From contig ML680053.1 of assembly GCA_007922225.1 (NCBI GenBank), forward strand, positions 16,065,877 through 16,129,876: a DNA stretch of 64,000 nucleotides. The letters run 5' to 3'. A model generated the notes under the pieces. It was given only the letters and a program-made list of their open reading frames with translations. It was not told the origin of the DNA and did not search any database. Each line of letters begins with the position of its first letter. Positions within the stretch are counted from its first letter, which is position 1. Source of the stretch: Emydura subglobosa. Its lineage: Eukaryota > Chordata > Testudines > Chelidae. Position numbers and translations under genes: made by a program. Shown in pieces: positions 47,701-59,700 of this stretch.

Positions 47701-50700
47701 TTGGCAGCTAATGCAATTTAGAAATGTCTCATAACTGTTCTGAATTATCTCCAATTGGCTATGGTTCCCAAGGATCCATCCCCTGAGCTGGGGATAGTTG
47801 AAGCGTTGCCTGCTTTGGCTCTTTCTCTGGAATACCCTATACATTGGGAGAGTCAGGATTAGCTGGTTTAGAGGTATCTATGCCAGTTTTACTACACAGG
47901 AATCCCCCTACACAAGAGGAATCCCATGTGGCTGGGAAAGTCTGCTTTCCTTCCCCTTTGTACCACCAGAGGGTGGGAGTGTGTGTGTATATATATGGAC
48001 AAGATGAATTTGGTATATATTGTATAGCCCAGAACACAACCACTGGAATAGCTTGCAGCTTGTGAACAGATATGACTAATTATCTGGAATGTGGTGCAGC
48101 GTCTCCTGATTTATTTTTTCCTCAATAATATTTCACCTTACAGCAGTATGATGTAGTCCTCACTGACCTAAATCAGCCTATGCTGGTTAGCCGATTGAAA
48201 AGTAAGCAGAACAGCACTGTTGAACCCCGTGTTGTCCACCTGATCCCTGAGCTGTGCTATCTAACAGGTAAACCACACTTAACTTATAAATTTTGTCTGA
48301 TCCAGCAGCCAAGTAGTCTGACAGCAAGAGAGGATAAGGAGCACTTGGAATGATATAATTAGCAAAATGACAGCATAGTAAATTAACTTTGACCCAGTAT
48401 GATATGGAAGAACCAGACCTGACTGCTGAAAAGAACAGCTCCTTCACTTATGTGGCATATGGAAACGATACTAGGACCTCTGAGGGTATATCTACAAAGC
48501 ATACAAGACTCAGGCTTGTGCTAGTTCTGTAAAAATAGTTGTTTGAAGTTGCAGAGTGGGCTAGAGCTCTGGTTTGGAAGCCTAGGAAGGAGGGCAGGCT
48601 GGGATACTTGCTGCTGTGGGCTTTGTAGACATATCCTTAGATTCAACTGGGGATGGGGTTGGAGAGAACCAAGCTCTCCTAACACCTCAAAGTCCTGGAT
48701 TAATTAGGGAAAGGAATATGACAGACATCAGTACCACCCCACTGCCCCCAATGTAAGAGCCTTCTCCTTACCCCAACCTGGGTCACTATGTTACGGGGGC
48801 GGTGAGGACGTAAGGAGGTGATAGGGACAAGTAACCCTCCACATAATGCCTCAGTTGCTGTAGGGGAAGACTAGAGAGGCTGGGCCAGTTTCACTACCAT
48901 TGGAAACCAATCACCTGGACTCTGATCTCCCTGGTGCCTGCAGACCATAGCCACCTTAGAATTTCTCTCTCCCTGAAGTACTGCAGATGCAGGAAAGGAA
49001 ACAGAGTCTAATGCTGCTCAGTCTGCCCTTCCCTTCCCAGCCACCTTAGAGTGTAGGATTCCTTTCCCTACCTTGCAGCAGAAGAAATAGAGGTTAGGAA
49101 GAAGGGTAATGGAGGTGACCTCTTATTCTGCTCCCTTCCTGGCTATATTGGGCTGTGGATGGTACTGGTAACAGTCCTCTGCTTCGTTAATCCAGGGTTT
49201 AGAGTTTTTGAGGGAGCATGATCCCATCCCGCCTTAGCTGTCTCTGGGTTGCCCTGATGTTCTCCTCACATCACAAGTGCACAAACCTCCCCTACCGCTC
49301 TGCCCCATGCTACGATGTCTGTGAGGGAGTCCTTCCCCAATGACAGTAACAGGACTCCAGGAGATCCCTAAATCCTTTTCAAGCTTCTTTTAAGATACGT
49401 CCATTCTGGGTTATAATTTACTATGGTCTTCACTCTTTTACATGAGGAGGGTGACTGGAAAATTGACACTGTGAGAGAATAAGCTGGCTCTTACATTCAT
49501 TGCCTTGAATGGAATTACTTCTGATTTACAGAAGAGTGACAAGAGAAACAAGTCCTAAACATTTAGCAGGCATGGCTCTATGAAACTTACTACGTGTCTT
49601 TCACATATTTTATGATGGTTTTGCTCTAGTGAATTAAAATACTGATGGAGAATAAAATGTGCAATTGTTTTAGAACTACAATGTGTTGTAAAATATTCAT
49701 TAAAAATTAAGTTATTTAACTTAAACTAGAAACAGGAGCCCACATGAGCTGTGTCTAGGTGTGCGTGCGTGCGTGCGTGCGTGCGCTTGGGCAATTCACT
49801 TATTCTTACTTTTTGTTTCCTCACCTGTAAAATGAGGATAAATGATACTTATCATACAAGTGTGTTCAGAGGCTTAATTGGCTAGGTCTTATTTTGTTTT
49901 AATACAGTTGTAAATCAGGAGCAACTCAGTTGAAGTAGATAGGTTTAAATCAGTGTGAGATCAGAATCAGGACCCTGGTGATCATACAGTGCTTTGAAAA
50001 TGTAAAATGCTACATACATTCTAATTATTATTTTGTTTACAGGAATTAGCTTCAGCCAACAGGATCAACAGTGATTCACATGATATAGACCCAGATTCAT
50101 TTTCTTACATTTCAATATAGTGATAGTCTTTTCAGCACTTTACAGGCAATGTGGAGTTACATTATCTAAGGAAAGAGAAAAATTAGATTGGTACAGCATG
50201 TTCTCATATGGATCACTGGTGGTGTGTGTGACCTGTCTGTGCCTACGGTAGCCACCTGAAAATGCCAAGGTCAGGGCAGGCTGTAAAAGGAGAGCAGATT
50301 CTCCCAGCACTGGTGGGTGACACTGAAGTCAGACTTCCCAACCAGCCATAAACAGTGCTTCTGATTCCCCACACTGGTTATCAAGAAGCCAAAATAAAAA
50401 TATATACACAGCCCCCTTTACTGCATTCCAGTCTTCGGCTCCCAATCAGCCACTACGTTCAATAAAGAAATCAGTTATTTAAAACTCTATGCTTTCTACC
50501 AAAAAGGTTTCTCCTGACCCTAAAGGATCAGCCACAATACTAGATCAATATAAGTTTAGATCTTACCCAAAATACCACACTGCAAGCCAATCCTTTAGTA
50601 AATAAAACTAAAGGTTTATTATAAAAAGAAAGAAACAAACTATAAGAGAAATGTTAAAGGATTAAAGCAATCAGATACATACAAATGATTTGAAAATCCA

Positions 50701-53700
50701 TATATATCAGGTTTCTAGAAGAATTGTGGAGTTTGCAGACTTGTATAGTCCCTCTGGTATACATCCAGTACCTGGATGGGTCTTAGTCCTTTGTTTCACA
50801 GCTTTAGTTCAGTTGTAGATAAGTTGATCCAGAGGTAGACAGTAGACTGAAGACAGAAGACAAACTAAAGACAAAATGGATGTGGGACAGCTGCCTTTTA
50901 TGTCTTTGGGCTTTGCCATGCTGCTTGTGGAAATTTACAGGAATAAAATGGAGTCCAGAGTCACATGAATAAGTCCTGGTGACTCATCAGGTATATCCCT
51001 GGCTTCTCATCCTGGCCCATTGTACCTGTGAATTTCTTAATGGACCATTAAGCAGGCTGTTGCTGCAGCCATTCTGCCTGGGGTGTTACCCAGACACAGC
51101 ACAATTTGAAATACAGATATATTAACTATATCCATAACTTCCATTACACATATAACACATGAACATAAACATCATCATCTTATTTAGCACGTTATAGCCT
51201 TTCTAACAGTACCTGACACGGCATATCTCATATGAATTATTATGATTTTGACATATTGATGTTAAATAATATAATAAATGCCCCTCCCCCCCGCCAGTCC
51301 AGCCAGCGTGACAGTGTATTTACAAGAGTTTTGTGTATTTTCATTTGACCATTTTATTCTGCCAGAATTCAGCAGTTATCTTCCCTGTCACTAAATAGCT
51401 TCTTTAACTATTCATGAGTGAAGTGCTGTGTACATGCTGCACTGGTGAGAAATAGGCTCATACTTTAGATATTTAGAAAGTGGGAGAATGTTCACGTTTG
51501 CCTTGCGGAAAATGGAGTTGTTACCTGCAGTCTACTTACAAACTACTATACATTTAAAACAACATTTTTGTAAATTGCATCTAGAACTGGTAACCAGAGC
51601 TGCTATGAAGATGATGGAATAAAAGGCATAAAAGCCTGTTTGTTAAAGAAATTCCTGTTTGTGTTGTATATGAGGCAGTGATCAGAAATAAACAACCTCT
51701 CACTTCTCTGTTGTTTCTTTTATGAGGTGTGCATTTCTCACTGGCTTAAGTCTGGGGTAACCTCACTAAACACATATTGAGCATGGCTCCTTGTCAGTTT
51801 CAGACTAGATGGGAGCATATGTCTGGCATAACTTAAGGTTCAGAAATGGGCAGTAGTATGAAACATAGCAGCAAATTATATGCTTTTTGGATTGTTATTC
51901 ACTTTGAAGCAAATCAAAAGCAGGCCACGTTTTGCATTCAGTTATACCACCTTAAATCTGGAGGAACTCCATTGAAGGCAATATAAAATTGACCAGGAGT
52001 CATGCTAAGACACTGGCCAGGGTTGTGAAGACCAGGAATACTTCTGAAGTATTTTGAAGAGTATATTATATAAATGAAGGATGCCTCAGATAGATTACAC
52101 TGTCTCAATGACAACTTGTTAAAACACTCAATGCTGCACAATACATGCACCAAAATGTTGATGTAAATCTAAAGGAAAAAGTTCAGCAGTGACCTGAGAT
52201 TTAGTTTTTGGTGGAAGGGGTTACTGCCATTATCAGTTTGGACACTTCATCTACTGCTTTCTTCTTTTTTGTATAAATCACTTTTTGGTAATTTTTTTGG
52301 CAATAACTTTAACATCTTGCATTCCAAAAGAGTAACCTACATTCTTGCAAGATAGCAGATGTCACCTTTTAACTCATAAGGTAAGAGCTCCCTCCATAGA
52401 CGACATCTGTCCACCCAGGAAATTCAAACCATTCAACGTTGTCTTGCTTTCAGTGCCCTACTAGTGGCCAGTTTGCACAGTGGCAAAATGGGGTGTCCGC
52501 TGAACCAAAGGATGATTTTTATGAGGAATTAACTTTCAGAAGGATTAATAACCAGGGAAGTTGATTACTGCTCCCAACTAAGAATTGCACACATCCTATT
52601 TTTATCTCACATCCCCTTCCCTTATCCCAACATTCTTGTTTGTCTCATCCTGTTATGTTTTGTCTTTTACATTGTAAGGTTTTTTTGAGCAGGGATTGTT
52701 AATTTTCTGTGTATTTATATAATGCCTAGAATAAAAAATCACAATCAGGTTGAAGCCACTAGATGCTACCACAATCTAGCTGTTAAATAATAATATAGCA
52801 TCAGACACTGTGATGATAGTCCTGGTATGAACTAGGGATCTAAATATTGGTTATAAAAGGTAACCGTTTAAACTATTAAAATTATAGCAGTTAACCATTT
52901 AACTGATATAATTTTGTCCCTCCCACACCGTAACCCCCTCCCTTCAGCCCCCAGGTAGCATCTCCAGCCCAGTTCAGCGGGGGTGCCATGTTTCAGACCC
53001 ATGGTCCCCCAGTGTTCTGCAGTGGCTTAATCCGCAGCGCTTGCACAAGGGCCTCGGCCTCCCCAGTCACAGAGCGGCTGCCTCCGCCATGGCCCAGACG
53101 CCATCACCATGGAGAAGGAAAGCCCGTGCTGCCAGTTAACCCCCATGCTGCCAGTTAACAGATAAGTATTAGTCTTAATGGTAAGACTAACAATTATCAG
53201 TTAACCATTTAACCATTCAGTATTTTACATCCCCAGTATGAACACACATACTTTAGATCAGTGCTGATAATATCCTTTTTCAGGATTTCTTTTGGTGGGG
53301 AGAGGAGGAAGTGGGACGTAATACTTTTTGACATTGAATTCACTATCATTGTTAGGTTTGACCAGCCGGGCAACTGCTGACTTCCATCTGATGAAAGATC
53401 TGGCTCAAGAAACTCATCTGAATCCTGAGCAAAGACAACAAAGGCTGTCTCGGCTTGCTGACAACATTCAGAGGTAATTTAATATAACCAAACCTGCCTT
53501 TGGGACCAGAATTAGACTTCTGTCTGAGATCTTAAGTAAAATGAATTGTGTGATCTTTTGAGAGTCCATAGACACCTCTTCTGCTAACTGCCAAACATAA
53601 TCTCATTCCATGTTTCATCATATAAGCACAGATGTAGAAGAGGAGGAATGGCTTACCAAAACACTTGCTGCTACTACTACAAACAAAAGATATGTACCTA

Positions 53701-56700
53701 AAATCATGTGACAGCCTGGTTTAAAGCTTGTAAGGGCTGTAGAAGGATTTTTGGGACAGAGTTAAAATATGATTTGCTCTTCTCAACACGATAATTTGGA
53801 GTACATTTTAACTGTGCCAGGGACAATTGTGTTGTAAGTGGGTCCCCCAGCATGGTTGATCACTAGTATAGCCTTCTTGGGAAGTAAGATTAATAGCTGA
53901 GTAGCTATAATGACTATTAGTTATTTGGAGGATATTAGCTCAGTTTACATCACTGCTAGTTTCTTCATTTAGGGTTCAATCCTGCACCCATGAAAGTTGT
54001 TGGGAGCATTGCTATTGACTTCAATTGGTGCAGCATCGGACGTTTAAAATACTTTATGCGCATGAGCGCATAGATATGTTGGGGGGTGTAACCTAAGCAC
54101 TTTTTTAAAAAATATTTGGCCTTTAAATTCAGATGTAAGTTATATATATGCACCTACAAGTACTCTATTCAGAAATAATGGAATGGGATTGAAGAATGAA
54201 CATCCTACTTAAATCATTGAATACTTTTACTAGGTTTATAATCACTGGGATGAACTGATTCTGGCAATATAGATGGGCTCTGATATTTTAATGCTATAAT
54301 TATGGTGAGGTATACAGAAATGTATATAGCAGCTCTTACTTTACTAGCTCACTGTTGTTCAACGTTTTACCTTTTTTATGCAGTAGAAATTATTTTATTC
54401 AGTTTTATTGCTTTACCAGCTATTTCTTTAAAATAATGTATTACTTTGTTTTGACTGCCTTTTAGCCAATCTCATCCTTTAAAAGATATTTGTTTAAATG
54501 GGCTCCACTGTATTTACATACATAAATTATATATTATCATTGTGATATATTGACTAGTGGGGACAATTGGGGGAGATGAAGGTGAGAGCAGCAGCAAAGG
54601 CCTAAGTGGTGGAGTGAGATACATTGAAGAAAAGAGAAGGATGAGAGAGCTGTAATGGGACAAGAATAGGAGGGCTTGACAGTTGAGGGAGAGGGTTAAG
54701 GAGAGAAAAGTACAGGTCTTGCACTTGAAATAATGCGTTACTATATTTAAAATGAACAAAAACTTTGAATTCAGTGTTAGTTCTAGCAACTACATACATT
54801 TACTCTTAAGATTTATTATATGATTAGATCCCCTAGATGGAGTTAAAGTACTATAATTCTTAGTTAGCTGTTGATGGTTTTATATTTACAGTGCACTAGG
54901 TTGGATAAAATCTAGACAACTTAGACTATTCTGTGTGCTTAAACATAATGTACTACTTGCGCTCACTACTTTAACTTGCTGACATTGATCACTGGTTGTG
55001 TTTAGTTTATTCCTTTGTTCAGAAATTCTGAAATCTTTAGAAATGATCATGTATAGAGCACACACATTGTTAAATTTATTTTATTGTAGTGGAATAGCTG
55101 GTATTTTTTCCTGTGTGATAGAAATTAAAATGGAAATAGAAACAGATTCTTTGAAAATTTAAGTTTGCTACTTTATTGACTGACTCTTCACTGGGATTTT
55201 AGGTGGCGCTGATGGGTTTTTTCCCTCCTTTTTTATTTCTTGTCCATAATATCAACAAAAATCTTCTTACAGAATCAAAGAGGCTCGTTTAGAGTTGGAG
55301 ATGTGGGGGCTGCAGCTTGGGTGCCAAGTTTCCCTGACAGGCCGTGTTGTCCCCACTGAAAAAATCTTAATGCAGGGACAGACAGTAAGTACAGAAACTT
55401 CCATTTTAAATTCCATACTTGAGTGTCTCTCTAGGCATTTACAGTGTGCCCAGTAGCTGTTTGTTTAAAGGTGCCAATATATCTAAAGCTGGGAAACTTA
55501 CTGAGGGAAAAGACTGCTGTTAGTAAACTCAGATTTATCCTTATCCCAGTAGCTATTTGGGGCTGCAAGTTTGGTGTCTGTAGACCACCTTGAGCCCTCA
55601 GGCCATACTCTAAGCACCCCCACCTTTGGACTGCAGAAATTCATTCCAACAATCTTGGATTGAATCTAGGAAATTGTTACTTGCTGCTTTACACTCCGTA
55701 GATGAGAATTTATCACAAGCCCTTGTGTGCATAGTTTCCTTAAGCTATAGAAAAAAAAATTGTGCATAGGTCACTTAGCCATCATTGACATGCTCAGTAA
55801 CCACCAGCACCTTTAATATGAGGGTGCTGAGCCAGATATGGGACATCTGTTTTGTAAGAAGTGTAGATTTTAAAAACCAGCTTTGTGGCTTGATCCAGTG
55901 GGTGCAGAATGCCCTGAACTCCCTCTGAAATCAGTAGGAGTTAAAGATTCTCAGAACCTTGCATGATCAAACCCCAAAGCTATTTGAGAGAGGCTGCCAA
56001 GTCTACAGCCTTATGGGATCCTGGTAGATGGTGTTTGTTGCAAAAAGTACCATATGCAAGTGTTACGTTATCAGCTCGCTTGCAGAACCATCCCACATCC
56101 CCAACATATCTGGCAGTTGTTTTTAGGTATGATCTATGGAGTAGGATGAATGCACACTTCATTTAGTAAGATTTTCCCAATGCACAGAAATAAGCCTTGA
56201 CATTTGCTCAAAATGCCAGATCAGACCCTCAAAAGAATTCTGTTCCCACTGTAAACTACTACAGCCTATCTTTGAGAAGGCCATTGAATTACCCATGAGC
56301 TAGGTTATAATAGTGTGAGGATGGTCAAAAAACTGACACTTAATATTTTCTTCTGCAAACTGTTCGTCTATAAAGAACCCTCTTCGGAATAAATTTTTTT
56401 CTTTAATTGTTAATTCATTGATTTTTTTTCCTTTGGCAGTGTCTGCCAATGAGTGCTGCTGACTGGTCAAAGGATATGCGTAATATGAAGATAATTGGAG
56501 TGCAGCCTCTGGACAACTGGCTAATGTTGTGCAGTAACAGAAATGGAGAACTAGCCGAGAACTTTCTGAATTGTCTGAAAAGAGTGGGAGGTCCCATGGG
56601 CTTTCATATTGAATATCCCAGAATGTGAGATTTCTCAGAAGACTAACCTAGATTTACTTTTCATTTATCCGTCAGTCCTGTGCACTATTACTACCAATAA

Positions 56701-59700
56701 TAGTAACTTTCAACCTGCAATAATCCAAAGCCCTTCACAAACTTAACAAACGAATGAAGGCAGCCTCAATCATATGCTTACTGTCTTCTCTCTCAAGCAC
56801 CACTGCTCTCTTATGCTGTCCCCCGTTGACATAAACATTCCCAGTCAAAATCTGTAAATCCCCACCTTGTCCTCTAAATCCTTCCTTGAATTCACCTCTT
56901 CCATAATGCATACAATAAGCTGCAACCATATCATGGCTAGGCATGTAGTGAGTTGTGGTTACTGCCCCTGATTGGCTAAGAATGACACACATCCTATTAT
57001 TTTTGTTTCTCTCTCTCTCTCCCATCTGAGCATGCTTGTGTCTCATCCACTAGGTGTGTTTTGTTTTTTTAGCTTTTTACCTCTTTGGGGCAGCATTGTC
57101 ATTTTCTGTATGTTTATAAACTGTCTAGCACAATGGGCCCCTAATCTGATTGGCCTCTTGGCACTACCACAATATAAATGTTGAATAATAACCATAATAA
57201 ACAAATAATATATCTAAATAATTATGTATGCAAATAGGCACAATGGAATATAGACTAACAGGTGAAATGAAATAATAAAAACAGAGGGTGGAACATCTCA
57301 GCCACTACTAGACACTGTCACTTCTGGGACATATAGTATACCAGCTATTTAACAATATGCAGCATCACTATGTAATGGAGGTTTAGGGTAGAGGAATACC
57401 ATATATCCATTTGAAACTACAGAAGTGATTTAGGGAAGTAGAATGTAAGTATTCAAGGTCAATAAGCTGCAAGACTTGCTTTAAGCCATGGAAGCTTTTC
57501 CTAGATATTTTAAGATATCTAATATAAACAGAGGCAAAGAGTAAACTTAGTTTTACAGAAAGCTGCATTTTAATGTAAGCAGCTTTCCACAGACTTATAT
57601 CTTACACTATATACCAGATCATTGCTTAGTTTATTAAATCTGTATTGTGAAGGAAAAGTAACATTTTCGGACTCTTATTAAGCTACCATCTTGATAAATA
57701 TTTATATTTTATATTCTAGTAACTTCGGCTCAGATTCTCTCCTATGTCAAGATCTAATTGACTCATGAGAGTACGGGTCTGTCAAAGCCATGTACAACTC
57801 CCTGATCTACCCTTTGCAGCTGCCACCCACCTTAGGTTAAAGCAGTGTAAGAGCTATTTTAACCTAAATTAGCTGGCAACAGTCTCCTGGGGACCATTCA
57901 ACTGCTGATAAGGCCTGAGGACACCCATGCCAAGGCTGTCCTCTCTCACTCCTTGGCATGGCCTCCTGGGCCAGGAAGGTAGCATAGAAGACAGCTGTGT
58001 CAGTTTTTTTTTTTCTAGTTATGAGGTCCATGCCACTGGAGAAATTCTTAGCTGGCCAACTATGGACTGATTCCAAAGTCTTTTAGTTGGATGGTGATGT
58101 GTAATGTGTTCCAAGTCTGTTTCCTCAGTGATTTTCTATTCACTTATCTTGTTCTCCTTTTGATATATTACATATTTAACTCCTATATATAGTGGGAGTT
58201 ACACATGCAAGAACTGAGCATCTCTTGAGAGTGAAATTGAAGGGAGGTTAGACTTCATATGGCATTTGTCAGGATTATTCCTCCAGGAAGCTGGTTCTGT
58301 GATATGATGAGTGATTCTATAGATCCCTTATGTGTGTCACCCTGTTTTTTAAAAGAAATAGCTAATCCACATCTTTCCTTCACCTTGATTGCAGCATAGA
58401 CTGCTGCTACTATGCTACTTCCATACATTCTCAGTGAGCTGGCTGTGATGCTAATCCTACGACCTGGGTTCTCCTATATCCCACAAATATGCTTGTCATC
58501 TCTTATTATTTTCTTCGCTTCCATGTCAGATTCTGTGGAGTACGATAATGAACTGGAGTTGTAGTACTGACATAGGTGTGTAGCCAACCATAGGTGTGTT
58601 GTAGCTTCAATTCCTGCTTGGACCAAATTCATTTGTTTGGGGGTTTTTGCATATGTTCTGATAAGTTTTATTTAATAAGCTTCAGCTGCCATGGCCAAAA
58701 CAGTTGAGGTGACCTCCCCCCCAAGAGCAGACGTTGGGCTGAAGAGAAAGCTATGGCTCACAGCTCAGGCAGTTAGAGTTGGCAGTCAGATGTATACAGG
58801 CAGACTCTAAGCCTATCAGCTGGCTGTGATATCACAGTATTACTGTCACAGCTGGTTCATGGGACATGTGCAGCAGTACCATAGGATCTGCTGTTAGTGC
58901 CGCAACTATGGAACTTATTATAGAAGCAGCTTGAGTTTTTTTTTTTTTTTAAGGATATGTTACAAAGAAAGCTGTGGTCTTAACTAGAGCTAGGTGAATT
59001 TTTTTGGCAAATAGTTTATTCGCTCAGTTTTGGGTTGACCAAAATTACTTGTGATTTGAATGAATTTGTCCCCCCCTCCCCCTGAAATTTGGGACTAAAT
59101 TAACAAAACAACTGGAGATGGTGAGGTAAATTCAAAAACAGAAAGTGGAGATGGTGACATCATCATTCTTGTACCCAATAGCCTGGTGTTTAGGGCACTC
59201 ATTGGGGTATGGGAGACCCAAATTCACGTCCCTGCTCTGGAGCAGAAGTGAACCCATTTCTCCCCTCTCCCAGCAAAATGCCCTAACCACTAAGCTATTG
59301 GCAATTCTATGGTGGGTTGCTCTTAATATCTCCTGCTTAAGCTGTTCCATTTTGCATAAATAATATTTATTAGAGCAGGAACTTAGATGAGTGCCCTAAC
59401 CACCAGACTGTTGGGTATAAGGATGATAGTACCACCACCTCCTCTTCCTATTTTGTGAATCTACCTGTTCGTTTTATTTGGGTTTTTTTAAAGAAAAGTT
59501 TAAAATGCTCAGAAACTAAATGTTTTGTTGACCTGAAACAAAATTTGCTGATTTTTTCAATTCACTGAAAATTCCAGTTTTGGTTTGAGTTGAAGCAAAT
59601 TTTTAATTAATTTTTTTTGAACCGTCAGTGGCCCAAAAAAGTCAGTGGTTTGTCCAGTTCTAGTCTTAACACAGATGCAGCCTCTTTCAGGCAATGGATG

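Larger units (their letters stand above)
38966..48143 (+). other. PIWIL4 introns between exons at 38751 and 48144
   Basis: Mostly AT-rich unique sequence. A poly-A run of 18 lies at 44341-44358. The stretch AAGAAACCAAAGGCTA(A/G)TT occurs both at about 38276 (intron edge of the hAT element) and at about 39916. Copies of a 123-bp repeat (45012 and 47016) and a MITE at 46307 are listed separately. Confidence 0.5.
48268..53355 (+). other. Long PIWIL4 intron
   Basis: Contains the MITE at 48484, a (GTGC)n microsatellite at 49759-49786, a MIR at about 49740-50040, a solo LTR at 50227-51313, an L2-like tail at about 52560-52800 and a hAT-type element at 52833-53235. 48650-49740 and 51320-52550 show no element I can name. 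Confidence 0.55.
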
